A stretch of 64,000 nt of DNA from Microvirga sp. (GCA_029266525.1 JAQSWQ010000034.1:1-64000), one strand, 5' to 3'. Shown: positions 39,372 through 50,133, counted from the stretch's first letter. The notes: generated by a model from the letters alone, not told the origin. Made by a program: numbers and translations.

Positions 39372-40709
39372 ATGCGCTTCTCTCGACGCAGCCTCCTGAC
39401 CGGCGCGGCGGCGATCCTTGTCGCCGGCCGCGCTTCCGCCGCGGCGGATGTCGACGTCGCGATCGTCGGCGCGGGCGCGGCGGGTATCGCCGCCGCCAAG
39501 GCGCTGAAGAAGGCCGGCCGCAGCTTCGTCGTGCTCGAGGCTCGCGACCGCATCGGCGGCCGCGCCTTCACCGACGAGAGCCTCGGCGCACCGTTCGACG
39601 CCGGCGCGCAATTCATTCACTGGGCGGAACGCAATCCGTGGAAGAAGATCGCCGAGCGGTTGAAGGTGCCGCTCGAGGAGGACGGGTTTGGCCAGATGCC
39701 GCTCGTCTTCGCGAACGGCGTGCGGATGCCGGAGGAGGAGCGGACGCGGCGCCGCAGCGGCTTTGCACGGATTTGGCGCGCGCTCGAGGCGGGCGTCGCC
39801 GCCGACCGCTCCTTTGCCGAGGCCGTGAAGGATGCGCCGCCCGAGATCGCCGCGGCAGCCGGCGGCATCACCCAGTTCTCGCTCGGCGAGGAGCCGGAGC
39901 GCGTGTCGATCGCCGATTACGAGCAGCTATGGAGTGGGGACGACTACCTCGTCCCGAGCGGTTACGGCGCGCTCGTCGCGCGCCACGGCGCCGACGTGCC
40001 GGTGCGGCTCTCGACGATCGTCGGCGCGATCCGGCTCGGCGAGCGCCGGGTCGAGCTCGAGACGCCGCAGGGCACGTTGCGCGCCGGCGCGGCGATCGTG
40101 ACGGCGCCGGTCGGCGTGCTGAAGGCGGGCTCGATCCGCTTCGCGCCGGAGCTCCCCCCTGCAATCGCCGGCGCGCTCGATGGGCTCGGCATGGGCGCCT
40201 ACACCAAGATCGCGCTCAAGCTCGACCGCGAGCGGGTTGGACCGCTTGAGGCGACGGACCTCATCGAGGTGGTGGACGGGGGGGCGGTCAGCTTCGAGTT
40301 CTGGCCGTTCGGCCGCGATCTCGTCGTCGTGCTTCTCGGCGGCGATCATGCCCGCAAGCTCTGCGAGGCGGGCGAGCAGGCCGCGATCGATTTCGCTATC
40401 GAGCGCCTCGTGGGGATGCTCGGTGGGCACATCCGCGCGGCGGTCACGGGCGGTCGGCTCGCCGCTTGGTGGACCGACCCTTACAGCCGCGGCAGCTATT
40501 CGGTTGCGCGCCCCGGCCGGGTATCGGCCCGCGAGGCGCTGCGCCAGCCCGTCGGCGGGCGCATATTCTTCGCCGGCGAGGCGAGCGCCGGCGGCGGGGC
40601 CATGACGGTCGGAGGGGCAACGCTCGACGGAGAGCGCGCCGCCCGCGCCGTGCTCGACGCGCAGCATTGGCGCACCGGCTCCCTGCCGCGCCGGCGCGAG
40701 AAGCTTTGA
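39372..40709 (+). CDS. flavin monoamine oxidase family protein, Tat-type signal
   Basis: MRFSRRSLLTGAAAILVAGRASAAADVDVAIVGAGAAGIAAAKALKKAGRSFVVLEARDRIGGRAFT; C-terminal GRIFFAGEASAGGGAMTVGGATLDGERAA. Confidence 0.9.
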   Translation: MRFSRRSLLTGAAAILVAGRASAAADVDVAIVGAGAAGIAAAKALKKAGRSFVVLEARDRIGGRAFTDESLGAPFDAGAQFIHWAERNPWKKIAERLKVPLEEDGFGQMPLVFANGVRMPEEERTRRRSGFARIWRALEAGVAADRSFAEAVKDAPPEIAAAAGGITQFSLGEEPERVSIADYEQLWSGDDYLVPSGYGALVARHGADVPVRLSTIVGAIRLGERRVELETPQGTLRAGAAIVTAPVGVLKAGSIRFAPELPPAIAGALDGLGMGAYTKIALKLDRERVGPLEATDLIEVVDGGAVSFEFWPFGRDLVVVLLGGDHARKLCEAGEQAAIDFAIERLVGMLGGHIRAAVTGGRLAAWWTDPYSRGSYSVARPGRVSAREALRQPVGGRIFFAGEASAGGGAMTVGGATLDGERAARAVLDAQHWRTGSLPRRREKL

Positions 40710-40743
40710 CGCTTCCTTAAGAACATCGGCGGCTTTCTAACCG

Positions 40744-41637
40744 GTGAGCCCCATCGGCGCCGTCGCGATGCGTGTCGACCTCCTCGCCGGAACCTTCTAT
40801 GCCCCGGCGCGCATGCCGCCCCGCGCGCCGACCATCCTCGTCTTCGATTCCGGCCTCGGCGGGCTCACGGTGTTCTCCGAGCTGCGCCGGGCGCGGCCGG
40901 ACGCCCGCTTCGTCTACGCCGCCGACGATGCTGCCTTTCCCTATGGCCGCCTGACCGAGGCGGAGCTCGTCGCACGCGTCCTCACCGTCATGGATCGCCT
41001 GATCGAGCGGCACGCGCCCGATCTCGTCGTGATCGCCTGCCACACCGCCTCGACGCTGGTGCTGCCGCCACTGCGGCAGCGCTTCGCGATCCCGTTCGTA
41101 GGGACGGTGCCGGCGATCAAGCCCGCGGCTGCGCTCTCCGCCTCCAAGCGTTTCAGCGTGCTGGCGACGCCCGGCACCGTGGCGCGCGACTACACCCGCG
41201 ACCTCGTCGAGACCTACGCCGCAGGATGCCGCGTCACCCTGGTCGGGTCGCGCCGGCTCGCCTCCCTTGCCGAGGCGGAACTGTCCGGCGCGCCGGGGCC
41301 CGATGAGGAGATCGAAGCCGAGATCGCGCCGTGCTTCGTGGCGGACGAAGACGGGCGCACCGACGTGATCGTCCTCGCCTGCACGCATTACCCGCTGCTG
41401 CTGCCGCGCTTCATGCCCCTCGCGCCCTGGCCCGTGACCTGGATCGATCCGGCCCCTGCAATCGCCCGGCGGGTCGTCCAGCTGATCGGCGAGCCGCTCG
41501 ATCCCGACGCGGCAACGGATGAAGCGTTCGCGGTTTTCACAAGCGCGGCCGGCATCGGTGAGCCTCTCCGCGGCGCCCTTGCGGCGCGCGGCCTGCCGCG
41601 TTTCAGGGTCGAAACCGTACCGATGGCGCGGGGCTGA
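40744..41637 (+). CDS. murI: glutamate racemase
   Basis: ILVFDSGLGGLTVFSELRRARPDARFVYAADDAAFPYG...VVIACHTASTLVL...VLACTHYPLLLP. Confidence 0.95.
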   Translation: MSPIGAVAMRVDLLAGTFYAPARMPPRAPTILVFDSGLGGLTVFSELRRARPDARFVYAADDAAFPYGRLTEAELVARVLTVMDRLIERHAPDLVVIACHTASTLVLPPLRQRFAIPFVGTVPAIKPAAALSASKRFSVLATPGTVARDYTRDLVETYAAGCRVTLVGSRRLASLAEAELSGAPGPDEEIEAEIAPCFVADEDGRTDVIVLACTHYPLLLPRFMPLAPWPVTWIDPAPAIARRVVQLIGEPLDPDAATDEAFAVFTSAAGIGEPLRGALAARGLPRFRVETVPMARG

Positions 41638-42150
41638 ACGCGCCCGCTTGACGCTACGGCATGCCTTCTTCATCACGCGCCGATGATCGCCCGCTCGGAC
41701 CGCATCCGCATGCGCCGCAGGCTCGCCGTGGCGAGCCTGCTTGTCCGCCTGGCCCATGCGGTTGCGCCGGCGCGCGAGGCTGGTCGGTCCGCACGCTGCT
41801 CGCCCGCTTCCTGCGACGCCTCGCCCGCAACCTGACCCGGTGAGACGGCGACGGCCCGCGCTGGTGCTGTCCTACGGCGGGCAGCATATTCAAATGATCT
41901 ACCCGGATGACGAGGCCGCCCACTGAGGCGGCCTCAAGGGCTGGTGAACGGCGCGCCCCTCGCGGAGTAGAATACGAGAGGGCCATTGGCCTTTGAGTAT
42001 TTTGTCCCGTACCCCGGGCTTAACCGGGGATGTGAGACGCGACCGGTTACTCCGGCGTAATGTTCGGGACCGTCGGCATTTTTCACGCCGCCCACCACCT
42101 CTATTTAGGTGCAAGCGAGCGCAGAAGGGGAGTCTTTTTTGTGCGGCAAT

Positions 42151-42202
42151 TTAGGACACCCGCTTCGGCGATTTAGGACACTGGGGGCCTAACTAGGACA
42201 GC
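42151..42202. repeat. three TAGGACA repeats at about 20-22 bp spacing, possible relict IS end
   Basis: TAGGACA at 42152, 42174 and 42194 (caatttaggacacccgcttcggcgatttaggacactgggggcctaactaggacagc). Confidence 0.4.
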
Positions 42203-42377
42203 ACCCCCGCGCTGTCTTGGTTGACTTCCCCGCCCGGCGCGCTTACATCCCCCTCGTTCGCGCGGTCCTTCGGGGCCGCGCCTGCGTTTTGCGCACCCGC
42301 GCCCCGGCTTTGGGGCTGTCGTCCCGCATGCGGGAAGAGGAGGGCGTGCTCCACTCGAGAGCAGTAAGGATGGATTG

Positions 42378-42995
42378 ATGTCGAAACGCGTCGAGGCGAA
42401 GCACAAGCTTGATCGCCGCATGGGCCAGAACATCTGGGGCCGCCCGAAGAGCCCGATCAACCGCCGCGAATACGGCCCCGGCCAGCACGGCCAGCGCCGC
42501 AAGGGCAAGATGAGCGACTTCGGCACGCAGCTGCGCGCGAAGCAGAAGCTCAAGGGCTACTACGCCAACATCACCGAGAAGCAGTTCCGGCGCTACTACG
42601 CCGAGGCGATCCGCATGAAGGGCGACTCGGGCGGCAACCTGATCGGGCTCCTCGAGCGCCGGCTCGACGCCGTGGTGTACCGCTCGAAATTCGTGCCGAC
42701 CCCGTTCGCGGCGCGCCAGTTCGTCAACCACGGCCACGTCAAGGTGAACGGGCGCCGGGTCAACATCGCGAGCTTCCTCGTGAAGCCCGGCGACGTGATC
42801 GAGGTCAAGGACAAGTCGAAGCAGATGGAATTGGTGGTCGTCGCGGCCCAGCTCGCCGAGCGCGACGTGCCGGACTACATCGAGGTCGACCACACCAAGA
42901 TGACGGCCCGCATGACCCGCGTGCCGGGCCTCGGCGAGGTGCCGTACCCCATCCAGATGGAGCCGAACCTCGTCATCGAGTTCTATTCGCGCTGA
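42378..42995 (+). CDS. rpsD: 30S ribosomal protein S4
   Basis: [65 protein letters not shown]. Confidence 0.98.
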   Translation: MSKRVEAKHKLDRRMGQNIWGRPKSPINRREYGPGQHGQRRKGKMSDFGTQLRAKQKLKGYYANITEKQFRRYYAEAIRMKGDSGGNLIGLLERRLDAVVYRSKFVPTPFAARQFVNHGHVKVNGRRVNIASFLVKPGDVIEVKDKSKQMELVVVAAQLAERDVPDYIEVDHTKMTARMTRVPGLGEVPYPIQMEPNLVIEFYSR

Positions 42996-43016
42996 TCCGG
43001 CGCGAGCGCCGCGACG

Positions 43017-43044
43017 AAAAAGGCCGCCTCCTGGCGGCCTTTTT
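43017..43044 (+). terminator. Rho-independent terminator of rpsD
   Basis: aaaaaggccgcc tcct ggcggccttttt. Confidence 0.92.
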
Positions 43045-43077
43045 CGTATGCGCGAGGAGGCTTCCTGAAAATAATCC

Positions 43078-43107
43078 TTGACAACTCCTAGAATTTCATC
43101 CTATGGT
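43078..43107 (+). promoter_or_regulatory. sigma70-like promoter
   Basis: TTGACA (43078-43083), 18-bp spacer, TATGGT (43102-43107), directly after the rpsD terminator. Confidence 0.55.
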
Positions 43108-43109
43108 GC

Positions 43110-43637
43110 GGTCGTCCCGTCCGCGAGGGGCGCTTCCGGAGGCGTTCGAAAGCGGGGCGGCATCGCTGCGGTCGAGCACGGGCTGTGAGGTTCGTGGCAG
43201 CCGGGGCGGTGGCTTCGGGGCGTCCGCGAGGGCGCTCTCAAGGCTGACGCGGTGCCGAGACGACCGCTCGCAACGGTCGGCTCGGGGTTCCCGCCTCCCG
43301 GGTTCTGCGCGTTTGAGGGCGCGTTCCCCGGCTTTGGCGGCGGCCTCGCCCGTCCCGGCTTCCCGAAGCCGGGGTCCGCGCGAAAGCGCTTAAGCTCGCC
43401 GCCTCGGTGGCGAAGCGAAGCGCGAGGTCAGGACCAAGGCGCCGCGCGGGAGGTCCGGTCGGCTCGCTTGAGCGGGTCCCGACCCTTCCCTTACCCTTCC
43501 CGTGCCCGCGCGAGCGAGCGCGGATCGGGCCTCCCGCACCCCCTCGGGGTCGTGGGACACCGTGCCGGATCATCGCCCCGGGCCCGCAAGGCCGCGGGGA
43601 CGAAGCGGCGTGGCGGACCGCCTCCCGCCTTGCCGCC
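43110..43637 (+). other. structured non-coding region, candidate ncRNA
   Basis: No convincing CDS between rpsD and purB; several predicted hairpins including gcgc-gaaa-gcgc and cccggctt-cccg-aagccggg; promoter immediately upstream. Confidence 0.35.
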
Positions 43638-44951
43638 TCAGGCCGGCCGATCTCCGAAGACGCGCCTGAAGATCGTGTCCACGTGCTTGAAGTGGTAGCC
43701 GAGATCGAAGCAGGCTTCCAACTCCGGACGCGACAGCAGCTTCGTGACCTCCGAGTCGGCCTTCAGGCGCTCCAGGAAATCGCCCTCGCCGCGCCAGACC
43801 GGCATCGCGTTTCGCTGCACGAGGCGGTAGGCGTCTTCGCGCGAGGCGCCCTTCTGGGTCAGAGCCAAGAGGACCCGCTGGGAGTGCACGAGCCCGCCGA
43901 GCCGGTCGAGGTTGCGGCGCATGTTCTGCGGATAGACCACGAGCTTGTCGACGACGCTGGTCAGCCGCGCAAGCGCGAAGTCGAGCGTCACCGTCGCGTC
44001 CGGCCCGATCATGCGCTCGACCGAGGAATGCGAGATGTCGCGCTCGTGCCAGAGCGCCACGTTCTCGAGCGCCGGCAGCGCATAGGCACGCACCATGCGG
44101 GCGAGCCCGGTGAGGTTCTCGGTCAGCACCGGGTTGCGCTTGTGCGGCATCGCGGAGGAGCCCTTCTGCCCCTCCGAGAAGAACTCCTCCGCCTCGAGCA
44201 CCTCGGTGCGCTGCAGGTGGCGGACCTCGATCGAAAGCCGCTCGACCGAGGAGGCGATCACCGCGAGCGTCGCAAAGAACATGGCGTGGCGGTCCCTGGG
44301 GATGACCTGCGTCGAGACCGGCTCGACGGCGAGCCCCATCTTCTCGGCGACGTACTCCTCCACGAACGGGTCGATGTTGGCGAAGGTGCCGACCGCGCCC
44401 GAGATGGCGCAGGTCGAGATCTCGCGCCGCGCCTCGATCAGCCGGATCTTGCAGCGCTCGAACTCGGCATAGCCTTGCGCGAGCTTCAGGCCGAAGGTCG
44501 TCGGCTCGGCATGGATGCCGTGCGAGCGGCCGATGGTCGGCGTGTGCTTATGCTCGATCGCGCGGCGCTTGATCGCCGCGAGCAGCGCATCGAGGTCGCG
44601 GAGGAGGAGATCGGCGGCGCGCGCGAGCTGCACGGCAAAGCAGGTGTCGAGCACGTCGGAGGAGGTCATGCCCTGGTGCACGAAGCGCGCCTCGGGTCCG
44701 ACGTGCTCGGCAAGGTGCGTGAGAAAGGCGATGACGTCGTGCTTCACCTCACGCTCGATCTCGTCGATGCGCGCAACGTCGAAGACCGCCTTCGAGCCTT
44801 TCTCCCAGATCCTCTCCGCTGCCTCGCGCGGCACCACGCCGAGCTCGGCGAGAGCCGTCGTCGCATGCGCCTCGATCTCGAACCAGATGCGGAAGCGCGT
44901 CTCAGGCGACCAGATCGCCACCATCTCGGGGCGGCTGTAGCGGGGGATCAT
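43638..44951 (-). CDS. purB: adenylosuccinate lyase
   Basis: [38 protein letters not shown]...[14 protein letters not shown]...[22 protein letters not shown]. Confidence 0.97.
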   Translation of the reverse strand: MIPRYSRPEMVAIWSPETRFRIWFEIEAHATTALAELGVVPREAAERIWEKGSKAVFDVARIDEIEREVKHDVIAFLTHLAEHVGPEARFVHQGMTSSDVLDTCFAVQLARAADLLLRDLDALLAAIKRRAIEHKHTPTIGRSHGIHAEPTTFGLKLAQGYAEFERCKIRLIEARREISTCAISGAVGTFANIDPFVEEYVAEKMGLAVEPVSTQVIPRDRHAMFFATLAVIASSVERLSIEVRHLQRTEVLEAEEFFSEGQKGSSAMPHKRNPVLTENLTGLARMVRAYALPALENVALWHERDISHSSVERMIGPDATVTLDFALARLTSVVDKLVVYPQNMRRNLDRLGGLVHSQRVLLALTQKGASREDAYRLVQRNAMPVWRGEGDFLERLKADSEVTKLLSRPELEACFDLGYHFKHVDTIFRRVFGDRPA

Positions 44952-44958
44952 CTTCGTC

Positions 44959-45642
44959 TCAGGCCCATTCGCCACGCGCCTGTTCGGCGGCGCGGCGGAT
45001 CGCTTCAATGTTCGCGTTGTAGGCGGAAGGCCCGCCGCGGAACACCGCCGAGCCGGCGACGAGCACGTTTGCGCCTGCCGCCACCACCTGCGGGGTGGTC
45101 TCCGTCGTGACGCCGCCGTCGATCTGAAGATCGATGTCGCGGCCGCCGATCATCGCGCTGATGCGCCGCACCTTGTCGCAGACCGAGCCGATAAAGGCCT
45201 GCCCGCCGAAGCCCGGGTTGACCGCCATGCAGAGCACGAGATCCACCATGTCGAGCACCGGCTCGATCATGGCTTCCGGCGTGCCGGGATTGAGCACGAC
45301 GCCGGCCTTGTTGCCGAGCGCGCGGATGGTCTGCAGGGAGCGGTGGAGATGCGGCCCGGCCTCGGGGTGGATGCTGATGAGGTCGGCACCGGCCTTGGCG
45401 AAGGCTTCGAGGTAGGGGTCGGCCGGGGCGATCATCAGATGGACGTCGAAAGGCTTTGCCGAGTGGGGCCGGAGCGCCTTCACGATGTCAGGGCCGAGCG
45501 TGATGTTCGGCACGAAATGCCCGTCCATCACGTCGATGTGGATCCAGTCTGCCCCCGCCTCGTCGACGGCGCGGACCTCCTCCCCGAGCTTCGCGAAATC
45601 CGACGCCAGGATCGAGGGGGCGATGCGCAGCGGGCGAGGCAT
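44959..45642 (-). CDS. rpe: ribulose-phosphate 3-epimerase
   Basis: [54 protein letters not shown]...[14 protein letters not shown]. Confidence 0.97.
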   Translation of the reverse strand: MPRPLRIAPSILASDFAKLGEEVRAVDEAGADWIHIDVMDGHFVPNITLGPDIVKALRPHSAKPFDVHLMIAPADPYLEAFAKAGADLISIHPEAGPHLHRSLQTIRALGNKAGVVLNPGTPEAMIEPVLDMVDLVLCMAVNPGFGGQAFIGSVCDKVRRISAMIGGRDIDLQIDGGVTTETTPQVVAAGANVLVAGSAVFRGGPSAYNANIEAIRRAAEQARGEWA

Positions 45643-45664
45643 GAGCTGGCGGTAACATGCAAGC

Positions 45665-46633
45665 TCACGAGCCGGCAACCGGCGGCTCTTGCTGCGGCAC
45701 GAGGGCCGGCGCGGCGCTGCGCAGGATCTGCGGCATCAGGTAAATCGGGAATTGCGCGAGGGCGAAGAAGAGGAAGGTGGTCTCCGGCACGCTCGCCCCA
45801 AGCGTCGCGATCAGGAGGCCCATGTTCCGCTGGCCGCTGGCGTAGCCGAACATCAGCCGGTCGCCGGGCGTCATCCAGCGCAAGGCCACCCAGGTCAGGA
45901 GAAGGCAGGCGAGCGAGACCGCGAAAGCGGCAGCGAGGAACGCCGCGACCACCAGCGGGCGCGTCATGATCGCGTAGGTGACGCCGTCCATGGCCGCGAC
46001 CGCGAAGATGAAGTAGCAGACGACGCCGGCGCCATCGATGCTGCGGCGCCGCGCGAGGAGCTTCTCCTCGCCGATCGCCCAGCGCCCGAGGAGCGCGACG
46101 GCGATCGCGCCGCCAATGAAGACCGCAAGCCGCAGTGCGAGCGCCGAGCGGTCGAGCGGCACTGCCGCGCCGGCGACCAGATCGGCCAGAAAGGGCGAGA
46201 TCGCCGGCGCGAGCACGGTCGTGATGACGGTGGCGCTCAGGAGCAGCGATGGCTCGATGCCGAGGAGCGCCGCGACGGCGGATCCCGAGAGGATCGGCGG
46301 CGCGGCGGCGATGATCGCGAGGCCGAGCACCATGCCGGGATCGAGCGAGTCGCGCCCCGCCAGCGTCAGGGCCGCCGCGATCAGGAGCGCCGGCGCACCG
46401 ATCAGCCACAGGCAGGCGATCGCAAGCCGCCGCGGCTGGCGCAGGATGCGGCGGATGATGGAAAGATCGGCCCGCGCGAAGGTCAGCGTGATGAAGGTGA
46501 AGATGCAGGCGCTGAGCAGCGGTCGCGCCGTTGCGGCGAACCCGGGCAGCGCAAGGCCGAGGAAGATGCTGGCCACGAAGCCCTGCGTGCCGTAGCGGCC
46601 GATGAGGGCGAGGACGTCGAGCAAGCGGTTCAT
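45665..46633 (-). CDS. multi-pass membrane protein, bile acid:sodium symporter-like (BASS/arsenite-permease superfamily)
   Basis: [31 protein letters not shown]...; about ten hydrophobic segments; [17 protein letters not shown] resembles the BASS-family signature. Confidence 0.65.
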   Translation of the reverse strand: MNRLLDVLALIGRYGTQGFVASIFLGLALPGFAATARPLLSACIFTFITLTFARADLSIIRRILRQPRRLAIACLWLIGAPALLIAAALTLAGRDSLDPGMVLGLAIIAAAPPILSGSAVAALLGIEPSLLLSATVITTVLAPAISPFLADLVAGAAVPLDRSALALRLAVFIGGAIAVALLGRWAIGEEKLLARRRSIDGAGVVCYFIFAVAAMDGVTYAIMTRPLVVAAFLAAAFAVSLACLLLTWVALRWMTPGDRLMFGYASGQRNMGLLIATLGASVPETTFLFFALAQFPIYLMPQILRSAAPALVPQQEPPVAGS

Positions 46634-46736
46634 CGGCGACCCTAAGAGCCTGCTTGGCCGGCAAGCGTCAACAGCGGTTGTCGTCGAGGCGCGCCGCCCG
46701 TAAGGACCAGCGACCAAATGGCGAGAGGGGGGCGGA

Positions 46737-47978
46737 ATGCGGGCGGACGTGATCGTGCTCGGGGCCGGCATCGTCGGCGTGTCGGTCGCGGTGCATCTCC
46801 AGAAGCGCGGCCGCGCCGTGATGCTCGTCGACCGCAAACCGCCGGGCGAGGGCACCTCGTTCGGCAACACCGGGCTGATCCAGCGCGAGGCGGTCTATCC
46901 CTACAGCTTCCCGCGCAGCTGGCGTGAGATCCTGAGGCACGGCCGCAACCGCTCGATCGACACGCATTACGATTGGAAATCGCTGCCGAAGCTTGCGCCC
47001 TTCCTCGCGCGCTACTGGTGGCATTCGAGCACCGCGCGTCACGCCGCGATCGCAAAAAAATACGCGCCGCTGATCGAGCGTTGCGTGCCGGAGCACCTCG
47101 AGCTCGCCGAGGAGGCCGGCGCGACCGGGCTGTTGCGACCCGGCGGCTGGATCAAGATCTTCCGCACCCCTGCGGCGATGGAGGAGCGGGTGCGTGACGC
47201 CGAGAAATGGGAGCGCGAATTCGACATCGAGTACAAGGTGCTCGATCCGCGGTCCTTGCGCGAGGCCGAGCCGCATCTCGATACGTCGCTGATCGGGGCG
47301 CTGCATTTCCCCGAGCCGGTCGGGGTCAAGGATCCGCATGCATTGACGATGGCCTATGTCGGCCTGCTCGAGCGGCTCGGCGGCGCGCGCGCGATCGGAG
47401 ACGCCGCGAGCCTCGAAGAGGCGCCGGGAGGCTGGCGGGTCGCGACCGAGAAGGGACCGGTCGAGGCGCGCGAGATCGTCGTCGCGCTCGGTGCCTGGTC
47501 CGACACCGTGACCGGACCGCTCGGTTATCGGCTGCCGCGCGGGGTCAAGCGCGGCTACCACATGCACTACCGGCCGGACGGCAACGCCGTCCTCAACCAC
47601 ACCATCCTCGACGCGGAAACCGGCTACGCGCTCGCGCCGATGGTCCGCGGCGTGCGCCTCACCACCGGGGCGGAGTTCGCCGACAGGGACGCGCCGAAGA
47701 CGCCGGTGCAGCTTCAGCGCGCCGAGCCCATCGCGAAGACGCTGTTTCCTCTCGGCGAGCGCCTCGACCCGGAACCGTGGATGGGCGTGCGCCCCTGCAC
47801 GCCCGACATGCTGCCGGTGATCGGGCAGGCCCCCCGCCACAAGGGGCTCTGGTTCGCCTTCGGCCACGCCCATCACGGCCTGACGCTCGGCCCTGTGACC
47901 GGCCGGCTTCTGAGCGAGATGATGACGGGCGAGAAGCCTTACATTGATCCGGCGCCGTACCGGGCGGACCGGTTCTGA
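46737..47978 (+). CDS. D-amino acid dehydrogenase-like FAD-dependent oxidoreductase
   Basis: MRADVIVLGAGIVGVSVAVHLQKRGRAVMLVDRKPPGEGTSFGNTGLIQREAVYPYSFPR; C-terminal GLWFAFGHAHHGLTLGPVTGRLLSEMM. Confidence 0.85.
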   Translation: MRADVIVLGAGIVGVSVAVHLQKRGRAVMLVDRKPPGEGTSFGNTGLIQREAVYPYSFPRSWREILRHGRNRSIDTHYDWKSLPKLAPFLARYWWHSSTARHAAIAKKYAPLIERCVPEHLELAEEAGATGLLRPGGWIKIFRTPAAMEERVRDAEKWEREFDIEYKVLDPRSLREAEPHLDTSLIGALHFPEPVGVKDPHALTMAYVGLLERLGGARAIGDAASLEEAPGGWRVATEKGPVEAREIVVALGAWSDTVTGPLGYRLPRGVKRGYHMHYRPDGNAVLNHTILDAETGYALAPMVRGVRLTTGAEFADRDAPKTPVQLQRAEPIAKTLFPLGERLDPEPWMGVRPCTPDMLPVIGQAPRHKGLWFAFGHAHHGLTLGPVTGRLLSEMMTGEKPYIDPAPYRADRF

Positions 47979-47997
47979 GCCTCTCGCCCTGCCGCGT

Positions 47998-49011
47998 TCA
48001 CGAGACGCGCGGGCCCGCGAATTTGTCCGCCCAGGCCGGGAGCGCGCCCGCGAAGGGCAGGGCGGTCGCGGCATGGACCCCGCGAGCGATGGCGCGCGCC
48101 ATGCAGTTCGTCGCGGCCGCGCAGATCTCGATGACGTGGTGCGCCGGATCGTGCATCCTCTTGCGGCCGGTCGCGGCGGAGAAGATCGTGTCGCCGTCGA
48201 AGAGCGCGTGCGACAGGTTGAGCGCCTTGGCGAGCCCGAGATGGGCCGCGATGGCGAGGCGCTTCGCCATGCCCTTCGAGAGATGCGCGTCGGTCGCGAT
48301 GAGCCCGATGGTCGTGCCCGGCTGCGGGCCGCCCTTCCAGGCGAGCCGCCGCATCTCCGGCGTGATCGCATGAGGCCAGCCGAGCCCGCCGAACTCGGCG
48401 TCTTCCTCGTAGGGAGCGGCCCAGAAATGCGGGCCGTCGCCGATCACCGCCGAGCCGATCGCATTCACCACGACGAGCGCACCGATGGTGTAGCCCGATG
48501 GCGTGACGAGACTCGCCGAGCCGAGCCCGCCCTTGAGGTTGACGGTGGTCGCGCCGTGCCCGGCGCCGGCAGTGCCGAGGGCGAAGTCGGGCGCGGCCCG
48601 CTCGACCGCCTCGTAGGCGAGCTCGCGATAGGGCGGATAGCGCCCCCACTCCTTGTCGCCGCCGTTGAGGAGGTCGAAGCAGATCGCCTCCGGCACCACC
48701 GGCACCCGCATGCGGCCGACTTGGATGCCGATGCCGCGCTCGCGCAGCCAGGCTTGCACGCCGGAGGCGGCGTCGAGGCCGAACCCCGAGCCGCCGGAGA
48801 GCACGATCGCGTTCACCTGCTCCACCGCCATCTCGGGCTCGAGACAGCCGGCGTCGCGGTTCGCCGGTGCGCCGCCGAGGACGAGGCCCGAGGCGACGGC
48901 CGGCTCCTCGAACAGCGCCACCGTCACCCCGGAGGCGAGGCGCTCGTCAGCGGCGTTGCCGACGAGGATGCCGGGGACATCGGTGATGAGGTTCAATGGG
49001 CCGGTCATCAT
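47998..49011 (-). CDS. P1 family peptidase (DmpA/S58-like)
   Basis: LITDVPGILVGNAADERLASGVTVALFEEPAVASGLVLGGAPANRDAGCLEPEMAVEQVNAIVLSGGSGFGLDAASGVQ. Confidence 0.9.
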   Translation of the reverse strand: MMTGPLNLITDVPGILVGNAADERLASGVTVALFEEPAVASGLVLGGAPANRDAGCLEPEMAVEQVNAIVLSGGSGFGLDAASGVQAWLRERGIGIQVGRMRVPVVPEAICFDLLNGGDKEWGRYPPYRELAYEAVERAAPDFALGTAGAGHGATTVNLKGGLGSASLVTPSGYTIGALVVVNAIGSAVIGDGPHFWAAPYEEDAEFGGLGWPHAITPEMRRLAWKGGPQPGTTIGLIATDAHLSKGMAKRLAIAAHLGLAKALNLSHALFDGDTIFSAATGRKRMHDPAHHVIEICAAATNCMARAIARGVHAATALPFAGALPAWADKFAGPRVS

Positions 49012-49183
49012 GAAAGAGGTGCGGCGGGCCGGTCATCATGAACGACGTTCGATGAGGCGTCATGCTCGGTCATGATGAAAATGCGCAGGGGGCGGTCATG
49101 ACGGAAGGAGCGGAATCGCGGCCGGTTTCACAAGACCGGGACGCCCGCTTCCGCCGCCGCCCGGCAGCCGGTAGAACCCCGCC

Positions 49184-49912
49184 ATGCTCGACGTGTCCTT
49201 CGCCGCCGCCCTGTTCGGCGGGCTGATCAGCTTCCTGAGCCCCTGCGTCCTGCCGCTCGTGCCGCCCTACCTGTCCTATCTCGCCGGGGTGACGCTCGAC
49301 GAGCTTCGGGCGAAGGACGCTTGGGGCGTGCGCCGGCGCGCCTTCCTCACCGGGCTCCTCTTCGTCGCCGGCTTCACGACCGTGTTCGTGCTTCTCGGCG
49401 CGACGGCTTCCGCGCTCGGCAACGTCGTGCGCCAGCATGTCGGGATCCTGAGCACCGTCGCCGGCATCGCGATCATCGCGATGGGCCTGCACTTCATCGG
49501 CGTGTTTCGGATCGGGCTGCTCTACCGCGAAGTGCGCCTCAGCGGCGGCAGCTCGACCGGGATGTGGGGGGCCTATCTCATGGGCCTCGCCTTCGCCTTC
49601 GGCTGGACGCCCTGCATCGGCCCGATCCTCGCCGCGATCCTCGCCGTCGCGGGCTCCGAGACGAGCGTCTGGCGCGGGGCGGCGCTGCTCGCGGTCTATT
49701 CCGCCGGGCTCGGCATCCCCTTCATCCTCGCGGCTTTCGCCATGAAGCCGTTCGTCGCGCTCATGAAGCGCGTGCGCTCCCGCTTCGCCTATGTGGAGAA
49801 AGCGATGGGCGCGCTCCTCGTGCTCACCGGCATCGCCTTCCTGAGCGGCTGGATCCAGACCGCGTCCTATTGGCTCTTGGAGGCGTTCCCGGTGCTGGGA
49901 CGGCTGGGGTGA
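49184..49912 (+). CDS. ccdA: cytochrome c biogenesis protein CcdA
   Basis: FAAALFGGLISFLSPCVLPLVPPYLSYLAGVTLDEL...LMGLAFAFGWTPCIGPILAAIL. Confidence 0.95.
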   Translation: MLDVSFAAALFGGLISFLSPCVLPLVPPYLSYLAGVTLDELRAKDAWGVRRRAFLTGLLFVAGFTTVFVLLGATASALGNVVRQHVGILSTVAGIAIIAMGLHFIGVFRIGLLYREVRLSGGSSTGMWGAYLMGLAFAFGWTPCIGPILAAILAVAGSETSVWRGAALLAVYSAGLGIPFILAAFAMKPFVALMKRVRSRFAYVEKAMGALLVLTGIAFLSGWIQTASYWLLEAFPVLGRLG

Positions 49913-49917
49913 GCCGT

Positions 49918-50078
49918 TCCCTCTCCCGGATGGGAGAGGGGCAGGGGTGAGGGACCGCTCTCTGCACAGAAAGCGCGCACGGCGCCATTTGCGCCGGCTC
50001 CGCCCCCGCGGCCGATCCCTCACCCGGTCGCGGCTCACGCCGCGACTCGGCCTCTCCCGTTCGGGAGAGGCGGCGCGC
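49918..50078. repeat. repetitive extragenic element of the 'ctctcccggatgggagaggg...cctctcccgttcgggagagg' type
   Basis: Two short palindromes plus tgaggga/tccctca words flanking a GC-rich centre. Confidence 0.6.
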
Positions 50079-50133
50079 TGCAAAAAGGGCCGCCCCGAAG
50101 GGCGGCCCCTCGCGCCAGGCTCGCGACCGAGCC

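Noticed and set aside
41654-42114. Small ORFs between murI and rpsD (60-110 aa)
   Set aside because: Overlapping on both strands, Arg-rich, no recognised domain. The local palindrome gcaggctcgc-cgtg-gcgagcctgc lacks a T-run, so it was not called a terminator.
43103-43393. 96-aa ORF in the rpsD-purB spacer
   Set aside because: Arg/Ser/Ala-rich translation typical of non-coding high-GC DNA; no ribosome-binding site seen and start lies within the promoter -10 region.
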